A stretch of DNA of 64,000 nucleotides from Caulochytrium protostelioides (GCA_003615045.1 ML014162.1:52357-116356); one strand, 5' to 3'; positions 42,200 through 51,791 are shown, counted from the first letter of the stretch. A program made the numbers and translations. Notes: a model not told the origin generated them from the sequence alone.

Positions 42200-43265
42200 G
42201 ACCAAAGTCGTGAACAGTCGCGGAAGAACGGTTCGGAGTCAGCAGAAGTGTTCAGCGGAGCGGAGGGGGGAATGGCTGTGGCGAGAGGGGCGTCCGGACG
42301 TCTTGAGGCAACGACGTTGACGTCCATGCGTCGTGCGGTGGTGTTACTTGAACCCCATTCCGCAGTATGACGGCCACGACGCCGAGAGCGGCTCATGAAG
42401 ACGTTTTCCCGTCACGCTCGAGGGGGATCCGCTCCAAGGGTGTCGTGGCGACTCGCTCGCCCCTGCCCGACCACCCCTCTCGCACCTTCTCGCTCCTTCG
42501 CCCGTCTCACTCCGAGGCACTGGGCGCTGGGCACTGAGCACGTTGCTTCTCGGTGCTCCGCTCCTCGGCACGGGGGTTGGGTTGGCGCTGTCGCTGCTGA
42601 CGGCCGCCGTCCATACGAGTGGCGCGGGCGGCGCCGGCGTCGGGACCGACCACGCCCGCGAACGGCCCCGAGCGGAGTCCGCGGAACACGAGAAAATAAG
42701 CGAAAAGGCGTTGTCTTGGCGCGGCGGCGGCAGGATGGGCGCGGCGGCGCGCCAGGACGCCGTCCAGGACGGTCGATGGCAGCACCACGCCCGTACCGGA
42801 TCGTGGTCGCAAGGCAGTGGCGTGAGCGCGTCGAGGATCTCGCGCGTCATTGCGCAAAGAGAGAGCGATATCATCTGAGGCCAATGGGTGGTTGGCAGTG
42901 GGCATGCCCTTCAAGCAGACAACGTGCGGCGACGGCGGTGGTTGAACGGCCCGCCGCCGCACGGCCGTCGGTATGGAGGGCCCATGGGTCCCTTGAGGGG
43001 CGATGCCAAGCCCTTTCTAGCGGCCAAAAGCGGCGGGATTTTCTGCCGCCGTTCCGAACTCGCTAAAGAGGCGCGGATCTTCCGACGAGGTTGCACAGAG
43101 CCAAACACCATCTCGGGATCACCCATGAACCCATGAACCCCACCCACGCATCGGGTCACGCGGCCGTGGCTGTCGGGGGTATTGAAGGGCGATCGCCACG
43201 CTTCTTGTTGCGCTCGCTCGTCCTACCCGTCCTAGTCATCACGTCGTCCACGCGAGACCACCACC
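42200..43265. other. Divergent intergenic region NAP1 (-) / MDM33 (+)
   Basis: 1.07 kb shared upstream region. No gene recognised; frames are GC-driven. One CACGTG (42005-42010) falls inside the NAP1 intron just outside this gap. Confidence 0.5.
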
Positions 43266-44954
43266 ATGGCGACGGCGATCGCGCGGGCGACGCGCGGCGC
43301 GGCCAGGCGCGTCGCCGCCGCGCCGACGGTCTCCTCTCGTGAGGACGCCGCGCCCCGACGGCGCTGGCCGACCGCCGCCCACCCGCTCCCGGCGCGCCGA
43401 CGCGTCCATACCGGGCAACCATGCGCCGACGCCCACAGCGCCGATGCCACGCCCGCCCCGGCCGGATCCCCGACCCCGTCGCCCGCCAACGGTTCGCCCG
43501 CGGCGCCGTCCATACCCTCCGCGACGGCCGATGCCGCGGATCCCGCTCCCGCGGAGGGATGCGCGACCGCGCCTCGTCCGGCGGCGCCCGCCGCGCCGCG
43601 CACGGACCGGCCGTGGGTCCAGCAGACCCTGGAAGCCCTGCAGGCGTGGCGGGCGCGCGCTCCCGCTCGGGCCGCCGTGTGGCCGGTCGCGACGGCGTCG
43701 TCGCTGCCGTCGTCGCTCGCATCGCTGCCGTCGTCGCTCGCATCGCTGCCGTCGTCGCTCGCATCGCTGCCGTCGTCGCTCGCATCGCTGCCGTCGTCGC
43801 TCGCATCGCTGCCGTCCTCGGCGTCGGCGTCGGCGTCCGCGCTGCTGTCCTTGGCGTCGACCAAGGCGTGGCCGCGACCACCATGGCCGCGTACGTGGCC
43901 GAGGCGGCTGACCGACGAAACGCGGTCGCTTCGCCACGACGTTGACCGGGCCGTGTCGCCGTGGCTGCTGCAGGCGCGCGACGCCCTCAATCTGTTCACG
44001 GGATTCAATGAGATTGCGCAGCTCAAGGAGCACGTGCTCGCCAGCAATACCGCGCTGGAGGAAGCGCGGGCCGTCATGACCCAGTCGAAGCAGGCCTACG
44101 AAGCTGCGATCGACCGCCGCAAGACGGTCGCGCGCACGCTGACGAGTCTGCTGCAGCGCAAGGATACGTGGGTCGACGCGGACGTCGAGTCCTTTACGCG
44201 CGTGTACCGCGAGGACGTTGCGACCGAGGCCGCCGAGACCGCGGCGCGCGCCGCGTATCGCCAGGCCGAGGACGCCTTCGACGCGGCCCACGTCACCTAT
44301 CTGAACGCGATCCGCGAGCGCTATATGCAAGAGCAACTTTACAGCGACAAAATTCGCCGCGCCGCCACCTACTGGACCTGGGGCTTGCTCGCCCTCCAGA
44401 TCCTCTCGCTCGTCGTCGTTCACGCGTACATCGAGCCCGGGAAGCGCCGCCGGCTGCTCGAAGCGCTGCGGATCCAAATGACGGAGCATATGGAGCAGAC
44501 CCAGGCCACCGTCGACGCGGGACTCCGCGCCCAGACGGCCCAGATCCAGGATCTCACGGCCGAGACGGTCGCCCAGACGCTGCCGGCCGTCATGACTGGC
44601 GCCGTCGTGCTCACGACGCCGTCGGCGCCCACGCCGGCAACTCCGGCCACCTCGGCCGAAGAGACGGCCACGGCTGAAGCGCTGGCAGCCCCGTCGGAGG
44701 ATCCAACCGCGGCCCCCGCCTCCGAAACCTCATCAACGTCTCCACGGACGCGACGATGGTATGATTGGTTGGCCGTCGACAGGACGGCCGCGACGGCGGC
44801 CGCCACCGGGCGGCCTGCGCCCCAGACGCCCGCCGTGCTCGCACCGCCGTTGATGCTGGACAGCCCGGCGCTGCTGCGCGATCCCGTCTGGCAGCATGGG
44901 ATCGCCGTCGGCGCCGCTGCCGCGTCGCTCCTCTTTGCCCTGATCGGGCGCTAA
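43266..44954 (+). CDS. MDM33: MDM33/SHE9-family mitochondrial inner-membrane protein
   Basis: Inner-membrane protein with matrix coiled coils that affects mitochondrial shape and inner-membrane fission in yeast. 562 residues, start in ACCACCATGG. The N-terminus is a textbook presequence (MATAIARATRGAARRVAAAP). A low-complexity stretch follows, including five exact 21-bp repeats. The conserved core (about 240-400) reads LNLFTGFNEIAQLKEHVLAS, RRKTVARTLTSLLQRKDTWV and ESFTRVYREDVATEAAE, then ERYMQEQLYSDKIRRAATYW. Two membrane segments: TWGLLALQILSLVVVHAYIE and a C-terminal VGAAAASLLFALIG, matching the family's two-TM layout. It is longer than many relatives because of the N- and C-terminal linkers. 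Confidence 0.9.
   Translation: MATAIARATRGAARRVAAAPTVSSREDAAPRRRWPTAAHPLPARRRVHTGQPCADAHSADATPAPAGSPTPSPANGSPAAPSIPSATADAADPAPAEGCATAPRPAAPAAPRTDRPWVQQTLEALQAWRARAPARAAVWPVATASSLPSSLASLPSSLASLPSSLASLPSSLASLPSSLASLPSSASASASALLSLASTKAWPRPPWPRTWPRRLTDETRSLRHDVDRAVSPWLLQARDALNLFTGFNEIAQLKEHVLASNTALEEARAVMTQSKQAYEAAIDRRKTVARTLTSLLQRKDTWVDADVESFTRVYREDVATEAAETAARAAYRQAEDAFDAAHVTYLNAIRERYMQEQLYSDKIRRAATYWTWGLLALQILSLVVVHAYIEPGKRRRLLEALRIQMTEHMEQTQATVDAGLRAQTAQIQDLTAETVAQTLPAVMTGAVVLTTPSAPTPATPATSAEETATAEALAAPSEDPTAAPASETSSTSPRTRRWYDWLAVDRTAATAAATGRPAPQTPAVLAPPLMLDSPALLRDPVWQHGIAVGAAAASLLFALIGR
43701..43823 (+). repeat. 21-bp in-frame tandem repeat in MDM33
   Basis: Five perfect copies of a 21-base unit (43701-43721 and on to 43805) plus a partial sixth encode repeats of SLPSSLA from residue 146. 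Copy number could vary between strains without a frameshift. Confidence 0.9.
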
Positions 44955-45471
44955 TGTTTCTCTAATACACGCGTCATGCCGGGCATCGCGGGGCAGGTCT
45001 GCGTCCGAAGTGGCTCGAGGCGAGGCGACGAGGTCGGCGGCGGCAGCGGCGGCCGTGCTGGCGGCATATGGCGGCATATGGCTGGCGCCGCCGAGACGAC
45101 GGAGGGGCGTTACCGGCCTTGTGCGTGGCGTGCGCGGCGAGGCGAGGGGCCGGCCGCCGCGGGCCCGCCGCCCCAACCCAGGGTGGGGCATAACGCCGCC
45201 GATCCTGACCAGCGCCGCGACGGCGCATCCGTGGGTGCGCTGGGATGTTCCATCCCATGACGAGCTCCATCCCCATCGACCTGGCTGATGGCAGATCGGG
45301 CTCGCGCACGACGCGGCGACGTGTCGCTGGGCGACGCTGGTCCGTTCACCCACTGACGTCGGCGGTCGTCTACTCCTCGTCTACCCCCCATACTGCTTGC
45401 TGCTGCTGCTGCTGCTGCTGCTGCTGTCGCCGCCGTTGTCGTCGACTTTCGCCGCCGCCGTCGACCCCGCC
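44955..45471. other. Intergenic region MDM33-WDR27 with CTG repeat
   Basis: 517 bp; no gene. It ends in a (CTG)n run at about 45398-45426, 46-74 bases before the WDR27 ATG. The run lies in an open frame that is in phase with WDR27 but has no upstream ATG. Confidence 0.55.
45398..45426. repeat. CTG trinucleotide repeat in WDR27 leader
   Basis: About nine uninterrupted TGC/CTG triplets immediately before TCGCCG. Read in the WDR27 frame they would give a leucine run. Confidence 0.85.
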
Positions 45472-48400
45472 ATGCTGACGCCGCGGCGGGCCGCGGGATG
45501 GCGACCGACCGAGGTCGAGCGGGGGGTCCCCTGCGCCGCCGTCACTCGGCAGAGCCTCGCCGTGGCTGCCGGCCACCTGTGGACGGCCCATGGGCTCTGC
45601 GCGCAGACGGCGACGCAGATCCTGCGGGCGCGGCCGCTGCGTCCCGACGACGGGCGGGAGGACGACGACGTCGACAGCGACGACGCCGATAGCGGTAGCG
45701 ACCCCGATGCGCGAGAGTCTCCTGTGCGACCTAGCGGGCGCCGCTGCCCCGGCCCCGCGGGACCGTCCACGCCCCGGCGATGGGTCACCGACCACGTGCA
45801 TCCCGTCACCGCCGTCGTGGCCTGGCGCTTAGGGCCCCGCGAGATGCTCTTCACGGCTTCGGCGGACCGCATCATCGCGTGGCGCGTCGACGCCCTTGCC
45901 CTCGCTCCGACATCATGGCCATCGCCATCTCCGGCAGCAGCAGCAGCAGCGGCGGCGGCGGCGGCGGCGGCGGTGAGTGGAAGACCGGAATGGCCCCCGC
46001 CGGCGGCGGCCCGCGTGGTCTACGAGCCGACGGCGCTGTCGCCCGTCACGGTGATGCGCGTCGACCCGCTCGGGCAGTGGCTCGCGGCCGCCGTGGGCGA
46101 CACGGTGCTCGTCGTCGCGGTGGGCAGCGGCCGCGCCGCCGTGTTCGAAGGCCACCGCGGGCCCGTCTGGGACGTGGCGTTCTTGCGGACGCCGCCCGCC
46201 GACGGCGCCGCGGCGCGGGAGGCGTACACGCGGCTCGTGTCCGTCGGGCAGGACCGCACCTTCAAGCTCTGGGACCTCGTGCACCTGCGCTGCGCCTTCC
46301 AGAGCAGCCTGCTGAGCAGCGCGCCGCTGATGGCTGTCGCCGCCGACCGCCAGCGCCATGGCCACTTCGTCGTCGGCTCCCGCCACGGCGAGCTCTGGTT
46401 CTTCGACGCCGCCGCCTGGCATCGCGGTGACGACGCCCTTGCGGCCACCGAGCCCCGGCTCATCCACCACTTGCCGAAACTCACGGTCCCAACGTCCCGG
46501 ATCCACGCGTACCCGGCGCGTGGCGACGGCCCTGCCGGATGGATGCCGCCGCCAGGGGCCGGCGACGACAACGAGCCCATCCGGATCTCGGCGCTGCCCA
46601 CGTGGCGCCGCGACCCGGCCTCGCTCGCCGTGACCTCGCGGCCGGGCAGCCCCACCGCAGCCTCCGGCGTCACCGCGTCCGCAGCGCTGTACGCCGACCA
46701 CGCATGGCCGGACGCGATTATCGACCTGCAGTATGGCGTCGCAACCGTTGATGCCGCGACGACGACGCTCGTGACGCCCTCGCCGTGGCTCTATGTGACG
46801 ACCCCGAGTACGTTCTCGGTCATGGACGTGCCCTCTCATGCGTGGGTCTGGCAGTGGCACCACTGCCATCCCCACCTGCATACTTGGTCTGCCCCCCGTC
46901 TGCACGACTCTGAGACGGGCGACGCCGATGACGAGCACGATGCACCCATGCAGTATACGGACCAGGCGCTCGTGCATGAATCTGCCGGGAGGCCGCCATG
47001 GGAAGCTGCTGCCGCTTCAGGTTCAGGTTCAGATTCAGCATCTCAATGGATCCGTCTTCATCTCGGCGTGTGGCTCATGTCTCGCGAAACCCGGAGCATG
47101 CGTGTTGTCCGCATCAAAGGATCGATGGCTTCTCCAACGCATACCACCGATTCGGCAGTGGCGCTGCATACCCGTGACGCCTCCTCGGATCTGCCGGGTG
47201 CGCTACCGATCGATGCCGAAGCGCTGGCCGCGCTGCCGCTGGAAGCGATGTTGCGGGAGAGTCTGGTCGGCGTCGCCGGCGGCTGGCGGGACCGGATCGT
47301 GGCGCAAACCCTCATCCAGCTGCGCACGGCGTGCCACGTAGCCGACATGCCGACGTTGCGCCAGTGGACGGTTCACCAGGGTCAGACCCTACCATCGGAT
47401 CTACATCCTGAAATCAAGGCCGCCCTCGTAGCGGTCATCGCTTACTGGCGACATCTGGCATTGCCACCAGCGAAACGGCCTCTGCCGCTGCCCGACGCCC
47501 TCGACTCCGATCACATGCCCGCCTTCCTCGCGACGGTGCCGCCGCGGCGTCCCTCGGCGGCGGCAGCGGCGGCATCATCGTCGCGCGGCGCGGCGCGGTC
47601 GACCCCTGACCTGCGTGCCGCCACACACCGTCTCGCGGGGCTCTCCCTGGCGGGCACGGGCCGCGGACCCGTCCGCAACCAGCCGACGACGTTCCACGCT
47701 AAAGTCAAGAGCAGCGGGTATACCTCGCTCCCGGCGCTGCCGTCCACGCGCCGGGCGCCCCCGAAGCCGGCGGCGGCGGCGGCTTCCGCGGCGCGGCCGA
47801 ACGCCTGGACCGAGAGCGCCGAGCTGGACACGGAGCCGCCGGCCGTGACGACGCCTGCGGTGCGGCACCTGCATGCCGGCGGCGCCGTCACGGCGCTCGG
47901 GTTCCATCCGGCCGTGGGCTGGCTCGCGTCGGCGTCCTCGGCGGCCTCCCTCATCATCTGGACGAAGCGGTCCCGCCTCGCGCTGGACGATTTCAACGGC
48001 CGTCCGCGCTCGCCGCCGTCCGTAGCGCCAGCCGCCTCGCGTCGCACGCGGTCGCAACTCCCCCGCCCGTCGTCGTCCGCATCCGTTCTCGCAACGGCGT
48101 CCGCCGCAGCGCTGGCGGTGTCCACGGCGTCGGAGGGCGGCTACTTCGCGAGTATGAAACCGCACCAAGGCGGACTGCTGTCCGTCGCCTTCAACCTCTC
48201 GGCCACGTCGCCGATGTGTCTCACTTCCGGCCATGAGTCGTGTGTCCGTGTTTGGGCCGCGGACCGCACCGATCCCGTGCTGACCATGACGCATCTCCAG
48301 GGCCATTCGCCCGGCAGCAGCAGCAGCAGCAGCAGCACGAGCGGCAGCAGCAGTATCAAGAGCAGCAGCACGACACTCCTGACATCGCCGGCCCCGGCGA

Positions 48401-49155
48401 AACCCTTTTTGCGAGCGCCCGTGCATGCCCAGTTCGCATTTGGCGACCAGGCCATCGCGCTCGGCCATGCGCAGCAGCTCCTGCTGTACCGGCCGCTCCT
48501 GGTGCGGCCCGACAAGGACGGCGTCCAGGCCCACGTCAATCGCAGTACGTACCGCTTGCTCAAGGCGATACCTTTGGACGCGACGATAACGGCGCTCGCG
48601 GCGCCCAATGCCTTGACGTCTCACCGCGTGCTCGTCGCCTCGATGCGCAAAGACATCGCGCTCTATGACGTCGAGCACGCCCGCGCCGTCGCCACGTGGG
48701 AGAGCGCCTCGGCGGGCCGCGCCGTCCATGCCCTGCTCCTGCCGCAGCCGTCCCATGCGCCGGAGGACGGCGGCAGTCGCAGCAGCGGTGGCGGCGGCCA
48801 CCATCACGTGTTCGTCAGCGCCGCGGCGGGCGACACGCTGAAGCTGTGGGACGTGCGGCGAAGCGGGACGCCGGCGATGGCCTTCCTCGGGCACCAGTCA
48901 GGCCGCGGCGGCGTCGTGACCGGCGCCGCCACGAGCCGCACAGCGATCCAGCCCGCGTGGAGCCCGTGCGGCCGCCGCCTCGCCATCGGGTCGGAGGATC
49001 GCCGCGTTTACATCTACGATCTGCGCATGAGCACGCCGCTCGAGCGGTTGCCCCCCGGTCGCGACGTGCCGCTCGCCATCGCGTTCCACCCGTCGAAGCT
49101 CCAGCTGGCGGTGGGATACCGCGACGGCGCCATCGTCCGTTACACGGCCTCCTGA
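45472..49155 (+). CDS. WDR27: WDR27-like WD40 repeat protein
   Basis: Beta-propeller protein; metazoan WDR27 is poorly characterised and its distribution broadly tracks ciliated organisms. 1227 residues from the first in-frame ATG at 45472. N-terminal propeller: repeats around YEPTALSPVTVMRVDPLGQW, EGHRGPVWDVAFLR, VGQDRTFKLWDLVHLR and VGSRHGELWFFDAA. A long variable middle follows. The C-terminal propeller is the diagnostic part: FLRAPVHAQFAFGDQAIAL, STYRLLKAIPLDATITALAA, SAAAGDTLKLWDVRRSG, SPCGRRLAIGSEDRRVYIYD and FHPSKLQLAVGYRDGAI follow WDR27 segment by segment, including the FLR.P..AQF and G.EDR..YVY blocks. Ser/His/Gly-rich loops enlarge it; human WDR27 is about 830 residues. With CFAP299 and ARMC9 it supports a flagellated organism. 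Confidence 0.8.
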   Translation: MLTPRRAAGWRPTEVERGVPCAAVTRQSLAVAAGHLWTAHGLCAQTATQILRARPLRPDDGREDDDVDSDDADSGSDPDARESPVRPSGRRCPGPAGPSTPRRWVTDHVHPVTAVVAWRLGPREMLFTASADRIIAWRVDALALAPTSWPSPSPAAAAAAAAAAAAAVSGRPEWPPPAAARVVYEPTALSPVTVMRVDPLGQWLAAAVGDTVLVVAVGSGRAAVFEGHRGPVWDVAFLRTPPADGAAAREAYTRLVSVGQDRTFKLWDLVHLRCAFQSSLLSSAPLMAVAADRQRHGHFVVGSRHGELWFFDAAAWHRGDDALAATEPRLIHHLPKLTVPTSRIHAYPARGDGPAGWMPPPGAGDDNEPIRISALPTWRRDPASLAVTSRPGSPTAASGVTASAALYADHAWPDAIIDLQYGVATVDAATTTLVTPSPWLYVTTPSTFSVMDVPSHAWVWQWHHCHPHLHTWSAPRLHDSETGDADDEHDAPMQYTDQALVHESAGRPPWEAAAASGSGSDSASQWIRLHLGVWLMSRETRSMRVVRIKGSMASPTHTTDSAVALHTRDASSDLPGALPIDAEALAALPLEAMLRESLVGVAGGWRDRIVAQTLIQLRTACHVADMPTLRQWTVHQGQTLPSDLHPEIKAALVAVIAYWRHLALPPAKRPLPLPDALDSDHMPAFLATVPPRRPSAAAAAASSSRGAARSTPDLRAATHRLAGLSLAGTGRGPVRNQPTTFHAKVKSSGYTSLPALPSTRRAPPKPAAAAASAARPNAWTESAELDTEPPAVTTPAVRHLHAGGAVTALGFHPAVGWLASASSAASLIIWTKRSRLALDDFNGRPRSPPSVAPAASRRTRSQLPRPSSSASVLATASAAALAVSTASEGGYFASMKPHQGGLLSVAFNLSATSPMCLTSGHESCVRVWAADRTDPVLTMTHLQGHSPGSSSSSSSTSGSSSIKSSSTTLLTSPAPAKPFLRAPVHAQFAFGDQAIALGHAQQLLLYRPLLVRPDKDGVQAHVNRSTYRLLKAIPLDATITALAAPNALTSHRVLVASMRKDIALYDVEHARAVATWESASAGRAVHALLLPQPSHAPEDGGSRSSGGGGHHHVFVSAAAGDTLKLWDVRRSGTPAMAFLGHQSGRGGVVTGAATSRTAIQPAWSPCGRRLAIGSEDRRVYIYDLRMSTPLERLPPGRDVPLAIAFHPSKLQLAVGYRDGAIVRYTAS

Positions 49156-49657
49156 ACTCTGTTTCCTACCATCGGTCCCACCTCGCCACGGTGGCTTCTT
49201 GACGGACTGGGCTGGGGAGGGCTGGCTGATCCCGTCCGGACTCATGCTGTGGCGCAGGAAAGAAAAGGTGGTGGCGGGCGGGGGTGAGAGGCGCGGGCCC
49301 GCCGCATGCTGAACCAGGCCCGACGCAGCGTGGCCGCGGGTCCTTGCCGCGACGCTTAGAGGCGGCAACCTAGAGACAATGTCGAGCGTATGGTGTCATG
49401 CTGCTGCCTGATACAGGGCCCGAAGCTCGAAGCCGACGTCGCCGACATCCGACCAGATCGGCTGCTAGCTTTAGCTCGTGTCATCCGTGTTACGAGCGTA
49501 TCGAGCGGAGTTTTCCACTCTCGTCACCGCGTGTGCGCCCCCGTCTTTCCTTCCCGGCCCCCATGATCCCGTGGCCATTAACGGTCCTTGAACCTCATTA
49601 ACACCGTTTTAGATTGTCGGGGCTGATACGCCTCTCATCCCATCCACGCGCTTCGTG
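49156..49657. other. Intergenic region WDR27-mL45
   Basis: 502 bp, no gene seen; WDR27 3' end and mL45 promoter/leader. Confidence 0.55.
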
Positions 49658-50515
49658 ATGTCGACGACAATGCTGCACGGATCGCCGCGGGTACTTCGTC
49701 CCATGCTGGGCCTCGCCCAGCCGCTGTGCCGCGCGGCATGGACGGCCGCCGCCACCGCTGCCACGGTCCCGGCGACCCCGCCATCCACACTGATGCTGAT
49801 GCGCGCCCATGCCGGCATGGGTCCCGGCGCCGCAAGCGGCCTCCGATGCGCGTCGTCCGGCCGCTCGTCGATGGCTATGAAGCCGAGCCACCTGATGGTC
49901 TTCGAGCCCTATGCGCCCGTCACATCGTACGTCTGGCCGTTCAGCAAGAAGGGCCTCGCGTACTACAAGTACCGCGGGCTCAAGTGGCTGCGGTTCACGC
50001 TGGCGCGGTACAACCGGTGGCGCTCGCCGGAGGGCGTGTGGCGCACGCAGGCCGATGCCGACGAGATCCAGGGCTTGTACGTGCGTATGAACCAGGCCTA
50101 CGCGCGCGGCGACGCGACGGCGCTCAGCCAGGTGCTGATGCCGAGTATGTTGAAGCGTATGGTCCCCGAGATGCGCCAGACCCTCGGGATGGGCGCTGTC
50201 TCGTGGAAATTCCACGGCGCCGCGCAGAAGCCCAGGACAGTCCACCTCGTCGGCGCGCAGATCCAGGAGAGCGACGGGATCACGACGTACCTGCAGGCGA
50301 TTGTGCGTGTCAGCATCAAGCAGTCGATGGCTATCTACGGCATCGCCGGGCCGGGGCGTCCGGCCTCCCAGGTCGGCAAGCTGCTGGCGGGCAACCCGGA
50401 GGAAGTGACAACGATCTCCGAATACGTGGTCGCGCAGAAGGTGATGGGGCGCCACGAGCCGTGGAAGCTGTGTGCCAAGATCGCCGGCCCGACGTGGCCG
50501 CCGCGTGACGAATAG
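49658..50515 (+). CDS. MRPL45: Mitochondrial large-subunit ribosomal protein mL45 (MRPL45/Mba1, Tim44-like)
   Basis: Peripheral inner-membrane component at the mitoribosome tunnel exit, helping membrane insertion of mitochondrially made proteins. 285 residues from the ATG at 49658. The N-terminus is a presequence-like Arg/Ala/Ser/Thr region with MLGLAQPLCRAAW. From about 75 on the Tim44-like domain reads FEPYAPVTSYVWPFSKKGLA, YYKYRGLKWLRFTLARYNRW, LYVRMNQAYARGDATALSQV, WKFHGAAQKPRTVHLVGAQI and VVAQKVMGRHEPWKLCAKIA. Full length for the family. It converges with bL32m, 67 bp between stops, so the two mitoribosomal genes share a tiny 3' spacer. Confidence 0.9.
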   Translation: MSTTMLHGSPRVLRPMLGLAQPLCRAAWTAAATAATVPATPPSTLMLMRAHAGMGPGAASGLRCASSGRSSMAMKPSHLMVFEPYAPVTSYVWPFSKKGLAYYKYRGLKWLRFTLARYNRWRSPEGVWRTQADADEIQGLYVRMNQAYARGDATALSQVLMPSMLKRMVPEMRQTLGMGAVSWKFHGAAQKPRTVHLVGAQIQESDGITTYLQAIVRVSIKQSMAIYGIAGPGRPASQVGKLLAGNPEEVTTISEYVVAQKVMGRHEPWKLCAKIAGPTWPPRDE

Positions 50516-50582
50516 AAACTCACTATAAAAAAGATGGATTAGATTATGGAAACACACCAGGAGGACCCGGGAAGAAACGCGC

Positions 50583-51011
50583 TCAGGACTGCTTCTGCTG
50601 GCGGAGTTTGAAGAGGGCCATGACTTCCTTCACGCAGTGCGCGCAGACATGAGACAAGTACATGGGCTGGCCGCAGTAGTTACAGTGCTTGCCGTTCTGG
50701 ATCGGCTTCAGCCACTTCATCGTCATGCGCAGCCGCTTCTTGCGGTGCGTCACGCGCTTTTTAGGCGCCGTCCAGAGGAACCCCCCGAGCAGCTCGCCGA
50801 CATGACCCGGCCACTGCAGCATCGCGCCGGCCATCGACACGACCGCGGTCGACGCCGCGGCCAATGATGGCGACGCCGCTGATGTGGCGTATGAAGTCGG
50901 CGCAGCCAGCGTCGAGGAGCGGCGCCAGAAGGTGGGGACGGTCACGGGGTGCAGGCGGGCAAACGGCGCCAGCGCCCACAGCGACTGCCGGGGTCGGACA
51001 GCGGCGGCCAT
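50583..51011 (-). CDS. MRPL32: Mitochondrial large-subunit ribosomal protein bL32m
   Basis: Zinc-binding bL32 of the mitoribosome. 142 residues from the ATG at 51011; upstream in-frame sequence has no ATG. The N-terminal 75 residues are an Arg/Ser/Ala presequence (MAAAVRPRQSLWALAPFARL). Mature-like region: WTAPKKRVTHRKKRLRMTMK, then LKPIQNGKHCNYCGQPMYLS and HVCAHCVKEVMALF. The zinc site is C-x2-C...C-x2-C. Mature bL32m in yeast is made by m-AAA protease cleavage; whether that holds here is not visible. A 25-bp CACGTG repeat array sits 43-98 bp upstream. Confidence 0.93.
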   Translation of the reverse strand: MAAAVRPRQSLWALAPFARLHPVTVPTFWRRSSTLAAPTSYATSAASPSLAAASTAVVSMAGAMLQWPGHVGELLGGFLWTAPKKRVTHRKKRLRMTMKWLKPIQNGKHCNYCGQPMYLSHVCAHCVKEVMALFKLRQQKQS

Positions 51012-51052
51012 CGCGGCGTCACGCTGCGCTGTCTCGCCGGGAGGTGAGCACA

Positions 51053-51110
51053 GCACGTGGCGGTAATGAGATGATCCGCACGTGGCGGTTCGGAGATGAT
51101 CAGCACGTGG
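51053..51110. promoter_or_regulatory. 25-bp direct repeats carrying CACGTG, upstream of bL32m
   Basis: CACGTG occurs at 51054-51059, 51079-51084 and 51104-51109, exactly 25 bp apart. The repeat unit is GCACGTGGCGGT followed by a GAGATGATC segment, present twice in full plus a third partial copy. Distance to the bL32m ATG is 43-98 bp, a typical fungal promoter position. A Cbf1-like bHLH target is inferred. Confidence 0.6.
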
Positions 51111-51756
51111 GCCGACTTTAGAGCGACGCGGAAGCGGAAGCGCCGGTCGTGACGGGCGCCGGTCGGAGTTTTTCACGACAGTGCGGGAAACAACACCCGA
51201 GCGGCTAGAGGCGAGTGGCCGCACGACAAGCGATGAAGGGGACGAAAGCACGAGTGACTCACTCTAGCGGGCCGAGCAGGACGCCATCAAAGCGTCGGAG
51301 ATGCCGACCACCGGTGCGTCAGCTTCAACGGCCCTTGCAGATATCTCGTCCGAGGTACCGTACGAACGCATCACGCAGCAGCCGCCTTCTGCAGCCGCCG
51401 CTCTCGCGTGGCCAGGCGCAGGCCTGGCCTGGCGTGCTTGTCTGTGCCAAGCCGTGCAAGCTGGCGGCGACTGCCGGCATCGGCCGTCCCTGACCGCCCG
51501 TGCATCGGCACACCGCAACGGAAGGTGGTGCACACCGGCGACGCGGGAGAAGGCGGAGCCGAGAGGGGAGTGCGCCTTCGTCGGGTCGTCTGCCACGGCT
51601 ATTGGGGGGCAGGAGTGTGGTCGGTCTGCCCAGTGGCGCAGCTGTTTCGTCGGCGAAGACGGACCGACCTCGGACTGGCGGGGACTGACCGTCGATCATC
51701 GAAAGCGCGGATCGCATTCCGGATCGGCATCCTCCGTATAACAACCCCCGACGCGA

Positions 51757-51791
51757 CGCTGTCTGGCCGTACCCGCCAGACCGATAGCGCT
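51757..51791. repeat. Hairpin-forming dispersed repeat, copy 2
   Basis: Same orientation as the copy at 21909-21943: CGCTGTCTGGCC, a short loop, then CAGACCGATAGCGC and TGTGCCG. Flanks downstream (GTGGTCGGC and nearby words) are weakly alignable too. Confidence 0.5.

Noticed and set aside
45397-45471. Poly-leucine signal peptide on WDR27
   Set aside because: The frame has no upstream ATG and WD40/WDR27 proteins are not secreted; treated as leader containing a CTG repeat.
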